Assembly (NCBI GenBank): GCA_021464415.1
Contig: JAKCWG010000831.1
Coordinates: 62,001 to 126,000, forward strand
From: Lonicera japonica
Lineage: Eukaryota > Streptophyta > Magnoliopsida > Dipsacales > Caprifoliaceae
DNA length: 64,000 nucleotides
Reading direction: 5' to 3'
The notes under the pieces are model-generated. The model was not told the DNA's origin. It saw only the letters and a program-made list of their open reading frames with translations, and made no database searches. Positions 1 to 11,640 of this stretch are shown here, piece after piece (positions within the stretch are counted from its first letter, which is position 1; each line of letters starts with the position of its first letter). Position numbers and translations under genes: made by a program.

Positions 1-1644
1 TTTGGTTGTGCTGACACAAAAAATTTTCATCGATAAAGCCATTGTTAGATCGTAATTCCATGATTTGAAACAACCTTACAGCTTCGCGACTAAACTCAGA
101 TTGTTGAAAACCAGATATTAGAACATTAAAAGAAACAATATTTAGCCTCATATCTATCCGGGTCATATCAGATAGTAGTGCATAAGCCTCATTCTTTTTC
201 CCATTTCTTGCATACCTGGCAAGCAGTGTGTTATAGGTAATCTCATCCGGTTTTAAGCCATCATTTTGCATAGATTTAAGAAGCCCCAATGCAGCCTCCA
301 TTTCCCCTGTGTTTACATAAGCCGCAATCATCTTGTTCCACACAGCAATGTTTTTGGTTTCTATCTCGATGAAAACTTTCTCCGTGTAATCATTTCTGCC
401 ACATTTGGAATACATATCAACCAACAATCCATCCACACAAATGTTTCTATAAAGATCACTTTTGATAGCATAACCATGAATTGTTTTGCCTAGTTTTAAA
501 GCTTTCAAGCTTGCACAAGCTGGTAGGATGCTCACTATTGTCACAACATTGGGATTATGAGGAAATCTTAGCATCTCACTAAATAAATCCAAAGCATCTT
601 CAAAATATCCATTATCAACACAATCTGAAATAATTCCATTCCAAGAAGTAACCCTTGGCTTCAACCCTTTCTGTTGCATCTCTTCCAAAGAAAGAATAGC
701 CAAATGAATCTTTCCATTCTGAGCAAAACCAGATACAAGTGCAATTCAAGATATCACATCAGGCTTCACTCCGTTCAATTGCATCGAATCAAAAGCACTG
801 CCTCTTCTAAAAGGCCAGCACCCATGTAAGCCGAAACAAGGGTAGTCCAAGAAACCACATCGCTCTCCTGCATTACATCAAAAACACTTCACGAATATCT
901 CAAATCCCCACAATTCGCATACAAATCAATCAGAGGATTCCCAACAAAAGTATCTGCGGCCAACTCTTTCCTCACAACATACCCATGAACCATCTTACCA
1001 CTCCTCAATAACTTAACCGCAGAGCAATCTTTGAGAATCGTCGGTATAAGATACTCATTGGGTAGCATCCGATCATCAACCATCAACCCCAACACCTCAA
1101 AAAGCCCCTCCCATTTCTCAGACTTCGAATACGATCCAATCAAAGCAGCACACAAAGGCAGCGTTCTTTCAGGCATTTCGTCGAACAACTTCCTCGCATC
1201 ATCCAACAACCCTTTTCTCTTCAATTAGTACGTAGCAATCTTATTCCTACCCAAATTATCTGATCCCATTTTACCCAATTTCGTAAAATAGGCATGAATC
1301 TGCTTGCAATCATAAGGGAAATTTCGGGTTTTGTCAAAGTGATTTAACAAAGAAAGCCCATCATCAACCCTATTTAACATTCTAGGGACTTGATTACTAT
1401 AATCTTTTGCATTTTCAGGTATTTGAACTAATTGGGCAGATGTGTTTATCTGGGTGGACTATACCGAGGAGAGTTTGAAGCCATGGTTCCTTCTAGATGG
1501 TGAAGTTTCAAAGTTGAATTTTGAAGGAAAAGCGGGGGTTTTGTGGGTGGGAAGTAATTTAGGGATGGAATTGTCTGGAAGAAGAAGATGATTAGAAGGA
1601 AGCAATCCTGTTTTCACAGTTGGCATCAGAAAAGGCAAAGGCAA
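1..1644 (-). pseudogene. PPR (pentatricopeptide repeat) protein pseudogene, runs off left edge
   Basis: Intact PPR proteins are organellar RNA-binding factors built from tandem 35-residue helical repeats. Conceptual translation on the minus strand gives PPR repeats throughout, with phrases such as KLFDEMPER, VVSWTTLVSAY, VTSWNGIISDC, DALDLFSEML, VDMYSKCGR and AVWNKMIAAY. A basic, Ser/Pro-rich leader at about 1460-1644 could be an organelle-targeting peptide. The alternating repeat style suggests a PLS-type member. The reading frame is broken by in-frame stops at 1459-1461 (TAG), 1225-1227 (TAA), 889-891 (TGA) and 746-748 (TGA, probably a former Trp). There are also single-base losses near 880 and 810. 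From about 745 to the window edge the frame stays open, so the C-terminal part lies outside. The 1644 start is the first ATG before the leader. I cannot name the orthologue. Four stops and two frameshifts make a pseudogene far likelier than sequencing error. Confidence 0.85.
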
Positions 1645-1776
1645 AGTCGAGTAGGAAAATTAGGAATCAAAGTTCAGTTTCCATTTTCTTGTAGAGGAGT
1701 CTACTAAGCCTAAAACCCTTCTTTGTTGGGGTTTTTGTTTTGCTTGCCAGTATGGCAACCCATGTGCTCATTTTCT

Positions 1777-2039
1777 GCTGTCACTATTTGCGTTTTGAAA
1801 AATATTTAATTATATTTTATTTTTTTATTCGTTCAAAAATAAATAAATAAATGCATGTTACTTATCCGATAACAAGCGAGTTTAAATTTATATACTTGGT
1901 ATTTATGAGTTGAGCAAGACATTTTTAAACTTATACTCGATCTTTATGAAGCAGGTAACATGTGCTTATTCACTTGTTATCAAGCGAATAAAAAGTGGAG
2001 TATAATCAAATAAAAAATAGTGTGCAAATAGCGACAACC
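1777..2039. mobile_element. Fold-back MITE-like element upstream of the PPR relic
   Basis: The left end (GCTGTCACTATTTGC) and the reverse complement of the right end (GTTGTCGCTATTTGC) match. The similarity continues for tens of bases through the T-rich arms, including TTTTTATTCG and GCATGTTA/CACATGTTAC. The flanks CTCATTTTC and CTTATTTTA could be a decayed 9-bp target duplication, which would suggest a Mutator-type MITE. No coding capacity is seen. Confidence 0.5.
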
Positions 2040-2098
2040 TTATTTTACTTGCTACTAACTTGCCAATTATGAGTACTTTCTACATTGAATTATAGAAG

Positions 2099-2126
<28 letters not shown>
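2099..2126. repeat. (AT)n microsatellite
   Basis: Uninterrupted AT dinucleotide run in AT-rich intergenic DNA. The rest of 2040-2620 shows no gene or recognisable element. Confidence 0.9.
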
Positions 2127-2132
<6 letters not shown>

Positions 2133-2625
2133 TTATAGAAAGTAAGTCATACAGGGATAAAAATAAACAATCAAAAAGTTTGATATAACTTTAAGACAAT
2201 TGAAATTAATCATGGCTTTATATAATAGTATATATTGTCCGATTTGCCCTCTAAATAATAAAGAGGTTTTTGCCCTCCAATTCTCGCGTATATTTTATTG
2301 CTTGAATTTGAATCTTAAATCTTAAATCTGAAACCTATTTACAATTACAATATAGAATTGGTGTTTGTTTATCTTATCTCTTAATGGTGAATTGAATTAA
2401 AATCCAGCACTAAAAGGAAGCTTGTGATGAATTCTAAATTTCATTTTATTGAAATTTTATTCAAGGGTGCCTTATGTTCTTTTTATTCATTAGGCATTGA
2501 TGCATGTCATAATAATAATGGTAAATTATAAAGTAGAATATGTTTTGCATTTGGACTCGAATATAGGTAAACATAATTTTCATATGTTTTGTTCAACATA
2601 AGTACTTAGAATTTAGTTTTAATAT

Positions 2626-3659
2626 TGATGGTGTCAAAATCTAGAACAGATAATTAACGACCGATCAATCAATGAATAATGGTGAATTGGATCGTAACTG
2701 TGAACAGTTATTGTGAACAGTACCACCGTATATATGAACAGTGCTTGTGAACAGTAACTATGAACAGTACCACTATATATGTGAATAGTGATTGTGAACA
2801 GTAACTGTGAACAGTACCACTGTATATGTGAATAGTGATTGTGAACAGTAACTATGAACAGTACCACTGTGTATGTGAACAGTGACTATGAACAGTACCA
2901 CCGTATATGTGAACAGCGACTGTGAACAGTACCGACAGAAACTGATTAAAAATGAAGATGAACACGAGACATTTTTTATCAAGGTAGGTTCCCCCGGTAG
3001 CGCTTATGCTAGTCCGGCAGTACGTCATCCTTTTGTGTGTGCTTGCTTTGTATTAGCTCAAAGGCGATTTGGATGATAATACAAGCTACCAATCTCTCTC
3101 TCTCTATAATTTCCTTAATTCTATTTATAAGTATAGAATTAGGATTACAAATATTTCAACAGAATAAATAATAAACTGTGTAGGAGAGAGAGCGTATATG
3201 GGTTGGTATTTTTTGGGGTATAAAAAGAGAGAGTATAAGACCCTCGAAAATTGGCTTGTATTTGTATTGCCAATGGCTTTATATCTCTTGGAAGAGATGG
3301 ATGGATCTAGGGAGAGAAGGAAGAGATGTTTTTGGTGTGTTTTGAATGAATGAATGAGGTGGGTATTTATAGGTAAATGTAGAAGGGCAAAAAGGTAAAT
3401 TTGGTAATGTATATGATGTGTATGCTTAGGTCACATGTATTCTAGAATGTACATGATGTGTATGCTTAGGTCACATGTATTCTAGAATGTACATGATGTG
3501 TATACTTATGTCACATGTATTCTAGAATGTATATGATGTATATTTTACTGGAGGTAAAAGATGGTATTTTACTGGAGGTAAAAATAGAATTTTACTGGAG
3601 GTAAAAGTGTTTGAATTACCTTTGTAGGCCAATGATAAAATTAGTATTTAACCCCATCA
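2626..3659 (-). repeat. LTR of copy 1 (3' LTR in element sense), 1034 bp
   Basis: Starts TGATGGTGTC and ends ACCCCATCA on the plus strand. It contains a run of GAACAGT-bearing short repeats (about 2690-2935) and a block conserved in all family members (AAGGTAGGTTCCCCCGG onward). A CTATAAATA TATA-like box lies on the minus strand near 3363-3372. Near the other end are duplicated 50-bp units (CACATGTATTCTAGAATG) and GGAGGTAAAA units. These extra units explain why it is about 157 bp longer than its partner. Confidence 0.92.
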
Positions 3660-3677
3660 ATTGCCCCCTATCCTTAT
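3660..3677 (-). promoter_or_regulatory. Polypurine tract of copy 1
   Basis: Read on the minus strand, the bases next to the 3' LTR are AAGGATAGGGGGCAAT. A purine-rich tract here would prime plus-strand synthesis. The same sequence sits at the same place in the second complete element (23446-23463). Confidence 0.75.
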
Positions 3678-3813
3678 CATTTAGCTCGGATGAGCTGATT
3701 GGTGAGGATATCCTTCAACCCGAGAGCTAGTAGTAGCTTTGAGCTCTGAAGTTCGTTATGTCTTAAGCCTGAATCCTTCGTAGGTGAACAAGGTCGACAA
3801 TTCGATGCCTGCA

Positions 3814-4574
3814 AGAGGTCTTTTGCCTGTGTTAGGTCTTTCTCCTGTGTCAAAGGTCTTTTGCCTTTGAGAGTTCTTTCGCCTGTTTTAGAGGTCTTTT
3901 GCCTGTGTTAGAGGTCATTCGCCTTTGAGAGGTCTTTCGCCTGTGTTAGAGGTCTTTTGCCTTTTTTAGAGGTCTTTCGCCTGTTTTAGAGGTCTTTTGC
4001 CTTTGTTAGAGGTCTTTTGCCTGTGTTAGAGGTCTTTCGCCTGTGTTAGAGGTCTTTCGCCTGTGTTAGAGGTCTTTTGCCTTTGTTAGAGGTCTTTCGC
4101 CTGTGTTAGAGGTCTTTCGCCTGTGTTAGAGGTCTTTTGCCTTTTTTAGAGGTCTTTCGCCTGTGTTAGAGGTCTTTTGCCTTTGTTAGAGGTCTTTCGC
4201 CTGTGTGAGAGGTCTTTCGCCTGTGTTAGAGGTCTTTTGCCTTTTTTAGAGGTCTTTCGCCTGTGTTAGAGGTCTTTCGCCTGTGTTAGAGGTCTTTTGC
4301 CTTTTTTAGAGGTCTTTTGCCTGTGTTAGAGGTCTTTCGCCTTTTTTAGAGGTCTTTCGCCTGTGTTAGAGGTCTTTTGTCTTTGTTAGAGGTCTTTCGC
4401 CTGTGTTAGAGGTCTTTTGCCTTTTTAGAGGTCTTTCGCCTGTGTTAGAGGTCTTTCGCCTGTGTTAGAGGTCTTTTGCCTTTTTCAGAGGTCTTTCGCC
4501 TGTGTTAGAGGTCTTTTGCCTTTGTTAGAGGTCTTTTGCCTTTTTTAGAGGTCTTTCGCCTGTGTTAGAGGTCT
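3814..4574. repeat. 20-bp minisatellite array inside copy 1
   Basis: About 37 head-to-tail units of TTAGAGGTCTTTYGCCTGTG. Two main variants (TTTTGCC and TTTCGCC cores, each with TGTG, TTTG or TTTT linkers) alternate irregularly. Units at the left edge (3814-3886) are more divergent. The copy at 22589-27119 has only a unit or so at the equivalent place (near 23602-23620), so the array expanded within this lineage. On the minus strand its first TAA ends the gag frame. Confidence 0.95.
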
Positions 4575-6092
4575 TTTTTTTTTCTTTATGTACTGTCGGA
4601 ACTGACCTCGCTGAATAAGCTTTTCAATTTCTTCCTTGAGCTTCTAGCAATTATTAGTCTCGTGGCCGCGGTCCTTGTGATACCGGCAGTACTGGGTAGA
4701 ATCCCTCTTCTTCTCTAGAGTGCTCATCTTCCTAGGCTTAGGCACTTCTCCTGGTTCTAATTGGGCATAGACCTCGCTCAGTGGAGCTGTAAGGGGAGTG
4801 AACTTCTGGTGAGCTCTGTCCTCGCTAGATCTGAACTTTTCGGTATTCTTTTTGTTCTTCTTGTTCTCCCTCTCTTGACTAGAAGAAGGGCTATGTTCCC
4901 CCTAGCGCTTGGAAGGGGGCCAGAGAGCAGAAAATCCTGACATGTTGCGTCCTTGGAGTGTCTCTTCCACCCCAATCTGTTTGTTGACCTCGTCCAGGAG
5001 CTCAGACATGGTCTTTGGAGCCATTCTAGCTAAGGTCATTAAGCAGTAGGGGGAGCTTACTCCGTTCATAAATGCGGCTACGGCTACACCTTCATTGAGA
5101 TCATCGATCATGAGGCTTTCCTGGTTGAACCGGCAAGCGTACTCTTTCAAGCCTTTGTTTGAACTTTGTTTGATTGTGAAGAGGTGGGTGGAAGGCTTAG
5201 ACTGCTTTCTAATCCCTAGGAAGTGAGTTACGAACTTCGTACCAAGCTCGTTCGAGCTCTGAATCGAGCCTGGGGATAGGCTGTTGCACCACATCCGAGC
5301 TGCCCCCTTAAGGGTTGTGACAAAAGCCCTGCATATGATACCATTTGGGACACTCTGGAACCCTATCATATTTCTAAATTGCTGCCAATGGTCCACTGGA
5401 TCGGTTGAGCCATCATATGACTCTAGAGCAGGTAGTTTGAATCTGTTTGGGACTGCACAGGTCTGGATGTGCGTTGCAAATGGGGATTCAGAATTCCTTA
5501 CCAGAGTTGCTGCCGAGCTCCCTCCAACGTGGCCTATGGTTTTCATTATTTCAGCCAGCTGGGCTTTCATTTCTGATCTGAGCCTCTCTTCTACTTCTTC
5601 AACAGAGCTCTTGTTCGAGATCCTATCGAACACAGACCCTCAAGGTCTGGCATTGGTCTCCAGAACTGCTGGAATAGGGGGGCGACCTCCTCTGCTCACA
5701 CTTTGTCTTTGAGCATCTCCTTCGGAGCGTTTTTCTCGAACAACATTAACTTGTAGATTTCTTTTTGGAGATGGTGGGGGAGCTGTAACAGAGAACTCAT
5801 CATAAGAATCTCCTTGTTCAAAACTGGATTGGTCGGCATTAGACCCACTGGGCCTGCTTTGATTCCTCCTATACCTCCGGCGGCGTTCCCTCAGCCTTTT
5901 AATGGATGGGATTCGCGCAGGGGATAAGGGAGCCGGTGCAGAAACAGGGGTCGGAGGCGATCCATCTCTTGAACTGTACGAAGGGAATTTTCTTTGAGCC
6001 ATCAATCTGTCAATCCGGACCTGGAGAGCAGTTTGTTGAGCCATTAAGGCTATCAGGGGGTCTGTTTGGGTGGTATCTCCTGACTGGGACAT
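4545..6092 (-). pseudogene. gag: Ty3-type gag polyprotein gene with three in-frame stops
   Basis: Gag forms the retrotransposon particle and packages RNA. One minus-strand frame runs from ATG at 6092 to TAA at 4545-4547 (about 515 codons). It is interrupted only by stops at 5640-5642 (TGA), 4902-4904 (TAG) and 4644-4646 (TAG), with no frameshift. The N-terminal part is basic and Arg-rich (RLRERRRRYRR). The middle matches the plant retrotransposon gag domain (FKLPALESYDGSTDPVDHW, then RMWCNSL and KEYACRFNQE). The C-terminal part has a zinc-knuckle-like Cys-His cluster (CRYHKDRGHETNNC, spacing C-X2-H-X4-H-X4-C) followed by LKEEIEKLIQRGQF, typical of gag just before protease. No pol follows; the minisatellite does. 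Each stop is one transition away from a CGA or CAG codon, consistent with decay by deamination. Confidence 0.88.
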
Positions 6093-6151
6093 GGTGAATG
6101 TATGGTTTTTGGCTTTTTTTTAGAAGCGTGTGACTTTAAGGAAATATTTTT

Positions 6152-6167
6152 CCCACAGACGGCGCCA
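6152..6167 (-). promoter_or_regulatory. Primer-binding site of copy 1
   Basis: Minus strand, three bases inside the 5' LTR: TGGCGCCGTCTGTGGG. A TGGCGCC start is typical of tRNA-primed plant Ty3 elements. It fixes the element as minus-strand oriented. The second copy has the equivalent site at 26284-26299. Confidence 0.8.
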
Positions 6168-6170
6168 AAC

Positions 6171-7047
6171 TGATGGTGTCAAAATCTAGAACATATAATT
6201 AACGACCGATCAATCAATGAATAATGGTGAATTGGATCGTAACTGTGAACAGTGATTATGAACAGTAACTCCGTATATATGAACAGTGCTTGTGAACAGT
6301 ATCACTGTATATGTGAACAGTGACTATGAACAGTACCACCGTATATGTGAACAGTACCGACAGAAACTGATTAAAAATGAAGATGAACACGAGACATTTT
6401 TTATCAAGGTAGGTTCCCCCGGTAGCGCTTATGCTAGTCCGGCAGTACGTCCTCCTTTTGTGTGTGCTTGCTTTGTATTAGCTCAAAGGCGATTTGGATG
6501 ATAATACAAGCTACCAATCTCTCTCTCTCTCTTTCTCTCTATAATTTCCTTAATTCTATTTATAAGTATAGAATTAGGATTACAAATATTTCAACATAAT
6601 AAATAATAAACTGTGTAGGAGAAAGAGCGTATATGGGTTGGTATTTTTTGGGGTATAAAAAGAGAGAGTATAAGACCCTCGAAAATTGGCTTGTATTTGT
6701 ATTGCCAATGGCTTTATATCTCTTGGAAGAGATGGATGGATCTAGGGAGAGAAGGAAGAGATGTTTTTGGTGTGTTTTGAATGAATGAACGAGGGGGGTA
6801 TTTATAGGTAAATGTAGAAGGGTAAAAAGGTAAATTTGGTAATGTATATGATGTGTATGCTTAGGTCACATGTATTCTAGAATGTACATGATGTGTATGC
6901 TTAGGTCACATGTATTCTAGAATGTACATGATGTGTATACTTATGTCACATGTATTTTAGAATGTATATGATGTGTATTTTACTGGAGGTAAAAGTGTTT
7001 GAATTACATTTGTAGGCCAATGATAAAATTAGTATTTAACCCCATCA
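6171..7047 (-). repeat. LTR of copy 1 (5' LTR in element sense), 877 bp
   Basis: Pair of 2626-3659 with the same ends. It has fewer GAACAGT-type and GGAGGTAAAA units. A minus-strand TATA-like box CTATAAATA lies near 6799-6808. It is adjacent to the primer-binding site on its left and to AATAT on its right. Confidence 0.92.
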
Positions 7048-7052
7048 AATAT

Positions 7053-9980
7053 GAAAAAAACAAATTACCCCTAATTCTAAAAGAAAATCTTAGCATTATA
7101 TATGAATGCCACATTTGAATAGATAATAAACATATTCTTTGATCATTTTACCTCTCTTTTGTTTTTTAAGATATATCCGATAGAGTTAGGTATGGGATAA
7201 GCCGGTAATTAATAAACAATGATTAAGTGTTTAATTTTTCAGGAGAATTGAGATCAATGATAAGATGTTTTCCAATTTTTTTAGTTCGCTATGAAATAAG
7301 AAAAAATTGGATGGTGAATGAAAAAAAAAATGCATAGAAAACATTGAGTATAACCACAATGGCGAAGGCAGAATTTAAAGTTAATAGGGGCTTGATTAAC
7401 AATAAATGATTTTTTAAATTATAATGAACAATAACATTGAAAAATTGTATATTAAACTTCAATCATATAAGGAGATGTAAAAAAAAATATTACAAGTTTT
7501 GACTTTTGAGTTTTCATATTTTGAACACATTGAAAGAGATTTTCATTTTCAATATTTTTTATTGTAACTTTCTCAATATTCAGGAAAAAAAATAAATTCC
7601 CAATAAATGCACACATTTTAATACATACATTTCATGCATCTTCTTTAGAGGTTTTGGGGAATTTTCGTTGTTTGTAATTCGGAGAGGAAACTTAAGCCTT
7701 CCTTTTATTTAGTTAAAAGAGCAAGTAAGATGAGAAAAGATAAGATATATCTCGAAAGTAAATTATGGGTCTAAGTGATCTTTCAATCTAAAAATAGATA
7801 TTACTCTAGACATTTTTTCTCTTGAGACATATAATTGTTTGTTTAATTTTTAAATTAATCAATTGATAGAAATCATCTTATATGGGTGGCAAATCTACAA
7901 TATCTAAAATTTTGAAGGTCTATATATATTTTTGTATAATCAATGGGTCAAAAGTGAAATCAATCTTTCTCTAATACCAAATACAAATCGAAACATAGAG
8001 TTTGAAAATTTTACAAAAACGACCTCATAGTTTTGAATTTTACAAAAGTTTTCCCTGTAAAAATATTAAAATACGATACCTAGTTGAAATATTAAAATAC
8101 CATACTATGAAAATTTTCCAAATCCAAGTGGGGGTTGTGCCCATGTATTTATCCATATCTTATTCCAATTTAAAAACTAAGAGATACATATATGACAACC
8201 TTTGACAATCTGAAGTTGCTAATTACAAACCACTCTAAATAGTTAGAAATTTAATTTGTAATATGTTTGTTGGATCAAATTAATTACTAATACAATGAAA
8301 CTATCCATCCTTAAACTATGTGCAAATAATTATTAATCTGTACCTAGTTTTAGTGAAGTTTAATGATGATAGATGTTTTTGTAAAGAAATACAAATTGAA
8401 ATGACAAATGATTTATTTTTTCTACACACATTTAGGTTTTATCTATATGTTTAATGTTCACCGCGTTGGAGTTGTTTTAAACATAAAGAGTTTGCCGTAT
8501 AAATGAAAGCTTTTGAATTGTTCAGTTGGCATAATTAAATCAACCACACTATTTTATTTTATTTTTGGTTTACAGTTAGTTTACATCAAAATGTGAAAAA
8601 AAAAAATGTAACAAAAAATTACAAAATTTTCATTTACAATGTCAATCAAATACACTGTCTTAAAATTTCCTTCCAAACCAAATTCTCGTACAATAGTTAC
8701 AAGTAGTAAAGGTAATTTATGTGTAGAGACATCGTGTATATATATAGAGTAGTAAAATGGTAGGTTTAGTTTACTATATGTTATAGTTGATACTTTTCTA
8801 AATTAACACATCTTTAGGCTTCGAATTGGTGATTTAACATTTTAGTTATATTTATATGATATAGAAAAGACCAACCGTTCAATTTGAGAATTTTTTCAGA
8901 ACTAAAACTATTGATTTTGATTTTTTTTAAGTAACATAGAGTATTAACTATGACGTGTGCAGTGTGTGCATGTATACTATAATAAGTGACACCACAACAT
9001 TATTTATCACAAATTATCAAAAACATCTCACATTAATCATCGTATATATAGTTAATATAACAATATTTGAGAGATCATCGCTTTTAAATACAACAAAAAA
9101 TGTATAAAATTAGAAAGGTGCCCACCATAGCTTAAATGAAAAGTACCTACCGTCCTGCTACTATATATATATGGTTTATGTAAAACATTATCAATTATCT
9201 ATAGAAGTTGCATTACAAGTTATAAGAAACTCTTTAATCTAAATTGGTTGAGAAGTGATAATTTTCATTTGTTTTGAACAAAAACAGCTAAGGATTAAGA
9301 CCCCAAGCCACTTTTCAAAGTAAGATTTGCCACACAATGTGCCGCTACAAACTAAATAAACACAAATTACAATCCAATGTTCTAGAAGGCACTATGCAGA
9401 CCTAAGACAGTTAGGCTGTCATTGTTTTATATATATATATACATCCAGGATAAGGTGCATACAGTCCATACAAGAACAAGAACAAGATTGTATATATATT
9501 ATTAATAATCTACACGATGGAAGAATCACAAATAGTATACCACTACCTTCAAGTTAAATTCTACTAGCATAAGAAAAAGGAAGAAAGAAAAATAAAATCG
9601 AAGTAACACCATACTTCATACTACATGGTTGACATAAAAAAATAGCGAAACCGAAAGGGAAAATAAATTGAAACTTGGACGCTTAAGAACACGAGGAAAA
9701 AAGACCAGCCATGTCTCTTCTTCAATGGTATTGGTACCACTACCGCTAGGGCTTGTTCGACGAGAAAAGGAATGATTTGATTTGATTTGGTTTGGGTTTG
9801 GGTTTGGTTTTGATTTTGATTTTAAAAAGATCCTTCGTACAACTGCATTGTGAAACATCGGTTCTTAATTTTTTAAAACAAACTGGGCAGCAAAATATAT
9901 CGTTTTTCAACCGAGTCTTTTTTTAAAAGAAGACTCCTAGTCAGCCAAAACGCTTTGCGGCCTAGAGCGATTACAGGGAT
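7053..9980. other. Intergenic, nothing recognised
   Basis: About 2.9 kb of AT-rich sequence with short poly-A/T and TA tracts. The open frames present are short, of low complexity and without recognisable domains. A GT-rich stretch at 9775-9830 (repeated GGTTTG) is low-complexity only. Confidence 0.6.
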
Positions 9981-10084
9981 GAGTTTTTCTGCATAAAGTT
10001 GGTCCTATGTTTTTATGCCTACACACTAATCGCAGCAGCCAGGTACTGCCCATCGCCTAGGCAGACGCCCATGCTACGTTCTAG

Positions 10085-10420
10085 AACATTGCTCCAATTT
10101 GATGCCAAACGTACCTGATATCAGCAATGATACACACAAAATCCGAGGGAGGATCTTTCTAGTTAGAACAAAGATCAATTACTTCCTTACAGTCACTTTC
10201 CACCCCCACTGAAAGTAGCTTCAAATTTCCGAGAAATACCACAAGCATCACTAATGGCTAGGCACTCTGACATAAGAGTTGAGGAAGAAGACACTTCCTT
10301 GCCCAAATCGTGGACAAGAACTCCCTCTGAATTTCTAAGAGTAACCCCATTTGCAGCACCTTTTGACTTTGGACAGAAGGCCCCATGACAATTCACATCA
10401 TAGGCATTTGGTGAAACTGG
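10085..10420 (-). pseudogene. RNase H-like domain (RVT_3) relic of a LINE-type element
   Basis: The minus-strand translation NAYDVNCHGAFCPKSKGAA followed by GVTLRNSEGVLV and MSECLAISDACGIS matches the plant RNase H-like domain often found at the end of LINE polyproteins and in solitary domesticated copies. A one-base loss near 10207 shifts the frame, after which VESDCKEVIDLCSN continues the domain. Two further stops follow. The first catalytic Asp, expected in NCDGAF, is His here, so the domain would be inactive even without the frameshift. No other part of the parent element is recognisable nearby. Confidence 0.75.
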
Positions 10421-11034
10421 ATTCCCAACTGAAGAATGATGGAAACACGCAGAAGAGGAAACCTTGAAGCGGCCATAGACAGATCAGTTAGAAATAATGT
10501 TGTTCTAGCAAAGCAACAAGCTGCACCACCTTACCAAAACATGCCCAACTTGAAACAAAAATGCAATAATAGGCTAGCATATTTAAGTATATGACAGAAG
10601 CGCCACGCACAAGGTGTACTTCTAAACACCAATCAAAGAGTGCTTCATCATCCATCACACGTACACTAAGTCTCATTACAACTTCAACACAACATGCCCC
10701 AAATACATCTACTCACCAATAAAAGGAATTCCGTCACTTGTGCACAAACAATATACGAACTCCATTAAGGTTCTAGCAAAGAGGTCCGTCCCAACACTGA
10801 ATTGTACTCACACTCAAAAACAAATTAACTCCACTAGGGTTCACACAACATAAGGTCATGAACAACTATTACCAATTACCATAGGGCGAAAAACCCATCA
10901 ACAAGGAGTGATGAAACAAACCGACAAAGAAAAAGTGGGAAATGTTTTTAACAAATGGGATAATGAAAATTGTAAAACAGCTGGAATATATGGCACCGAA
11001 GATTTCATCTGTTGAAAATCAATATTTTATTATT
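10421..11034. other. Intergenic, nothing recognised
   Basis: No coding frame with recognisable motifs and no clear repeat structure were found. Confidence 0.5.
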
Positions 11035-11277
11035 TGTCGGAGTATATTTTATTTATGAAATTTATATTAGTTATCGTATTGTTTATTTGTTTTTGGTCAA
11101 AATATACCAAAGATAGGGTATTTTATTAATGGAGTCTTTCCTTAGTCATTTATTTCCTTTACTTTTCTTTCCTCTATTGTTATCCTAGGTTCTAGTTTTT
11201 AGTGCTATATATTCCCACTTTGGGAGTCATTCTAATCATATAATTATCAATACACCTCTCCTATTCTACGTTTATCC
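11035..11277 (+). mobile_element. Candidate small solo LTR
   Basis: Begins TGTCGGAG, ends TTTATCC, and is flanked on both sides by TTATT (11030-11034 and 11278-11282). A TATA-like box (CTATATATTCCC) near 11204 and the AATTATCAATACACC tail resemble copia-type LTRs. The terminal dinucleotide is CC rather than CA, so either the end has mutated or the call is wrong. Confidence 0.45.
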
Positions 11278-11282
11278 TTATT

Positions 11283-11640
11283 CATTTCTTTTTGAGATCA
11301 GACACAAATTGCTTTTATTGATAGAAACATTTAACAATACAAGCGATAGAGCCGACTTGCTGAACCAGAAGCCCACTAACCCCTAAAAACCGAAAATCCA
11401 ACACGTCACTGAAATTAACAACAAAGCACAAACAAGAAGGTACACAGCTGTCCTAAAACAGCTCCCCAAAAACAGTCCGCTTCCCAATGAAAAGCCATCA
11501 AACGTCTCAAGAGATAGTAGCAGCCTAGTTGTTAGCAATGTCTGAAATAGACAGAGGCCCAAACAAGTTTGATGTGCTTGCTAATAACGAAGCCATAGAA
11601 ACGGCTTCATTGTCCCGCATACAGTTCAACTATATCAAAA
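11283..11640 (-). mobile_element. Possible LINE 3' tail
   Basis: On the minus strand the segment ends in AATAAAAGC, a short Cys/Leu/Phe-rich 3' part and an A-rich end (complement of CATTTCTTTTTG). This resembles plant LINE or processed-transcript 3' ends. No domain can be translated, so this is a weak call. Confidence 0.3.

Larger units (their letters stand above)
2626..7047 (-). mobile_element. Complete non-autonomous LTR retrotransposon (gag only, TR-GAG-like), copy 1
   Basis: Two near-identical direct repeats (2626-3659 and 6171-7047) begin TGATG and end CATCA. They are flanked by the 5-bp target duplication AATAT (2621-2625 and 7048-7052). In minus orientation the order is 5' LTR (right), TGGCGCC-type primer-binding site, gag, minisatellite-rich tail, polypurine tract, 3' LTR (left). 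No protease, reverse transcriptase, RNase H or integrase is present, so it needs an autonomous partner for movement. Total length is 4422 bp. The gag family and primer-binding site indicate a Ty3-type lineage. LTR similarity is high apart from short tandem-unit length differences, which suggests a fairly recent insertion. The same family recurs at 21256-22076 (solo LTR) and 22589-27119 (with an LBD gene instead of gag). Confidence 0.93.

Noticed and set aside
3814..4574. Could be a CRISPR-like array
   Set aside because: Units are contiguous 20-bp repeats without spacers, in a plant retrotransposon.
9616..9858. 80-codon minus-strand frame
   Set aside because: Asn-Pro and Ser/Phe-rich sequence from GGTTTG repeats; no recognisable domain or splice context.
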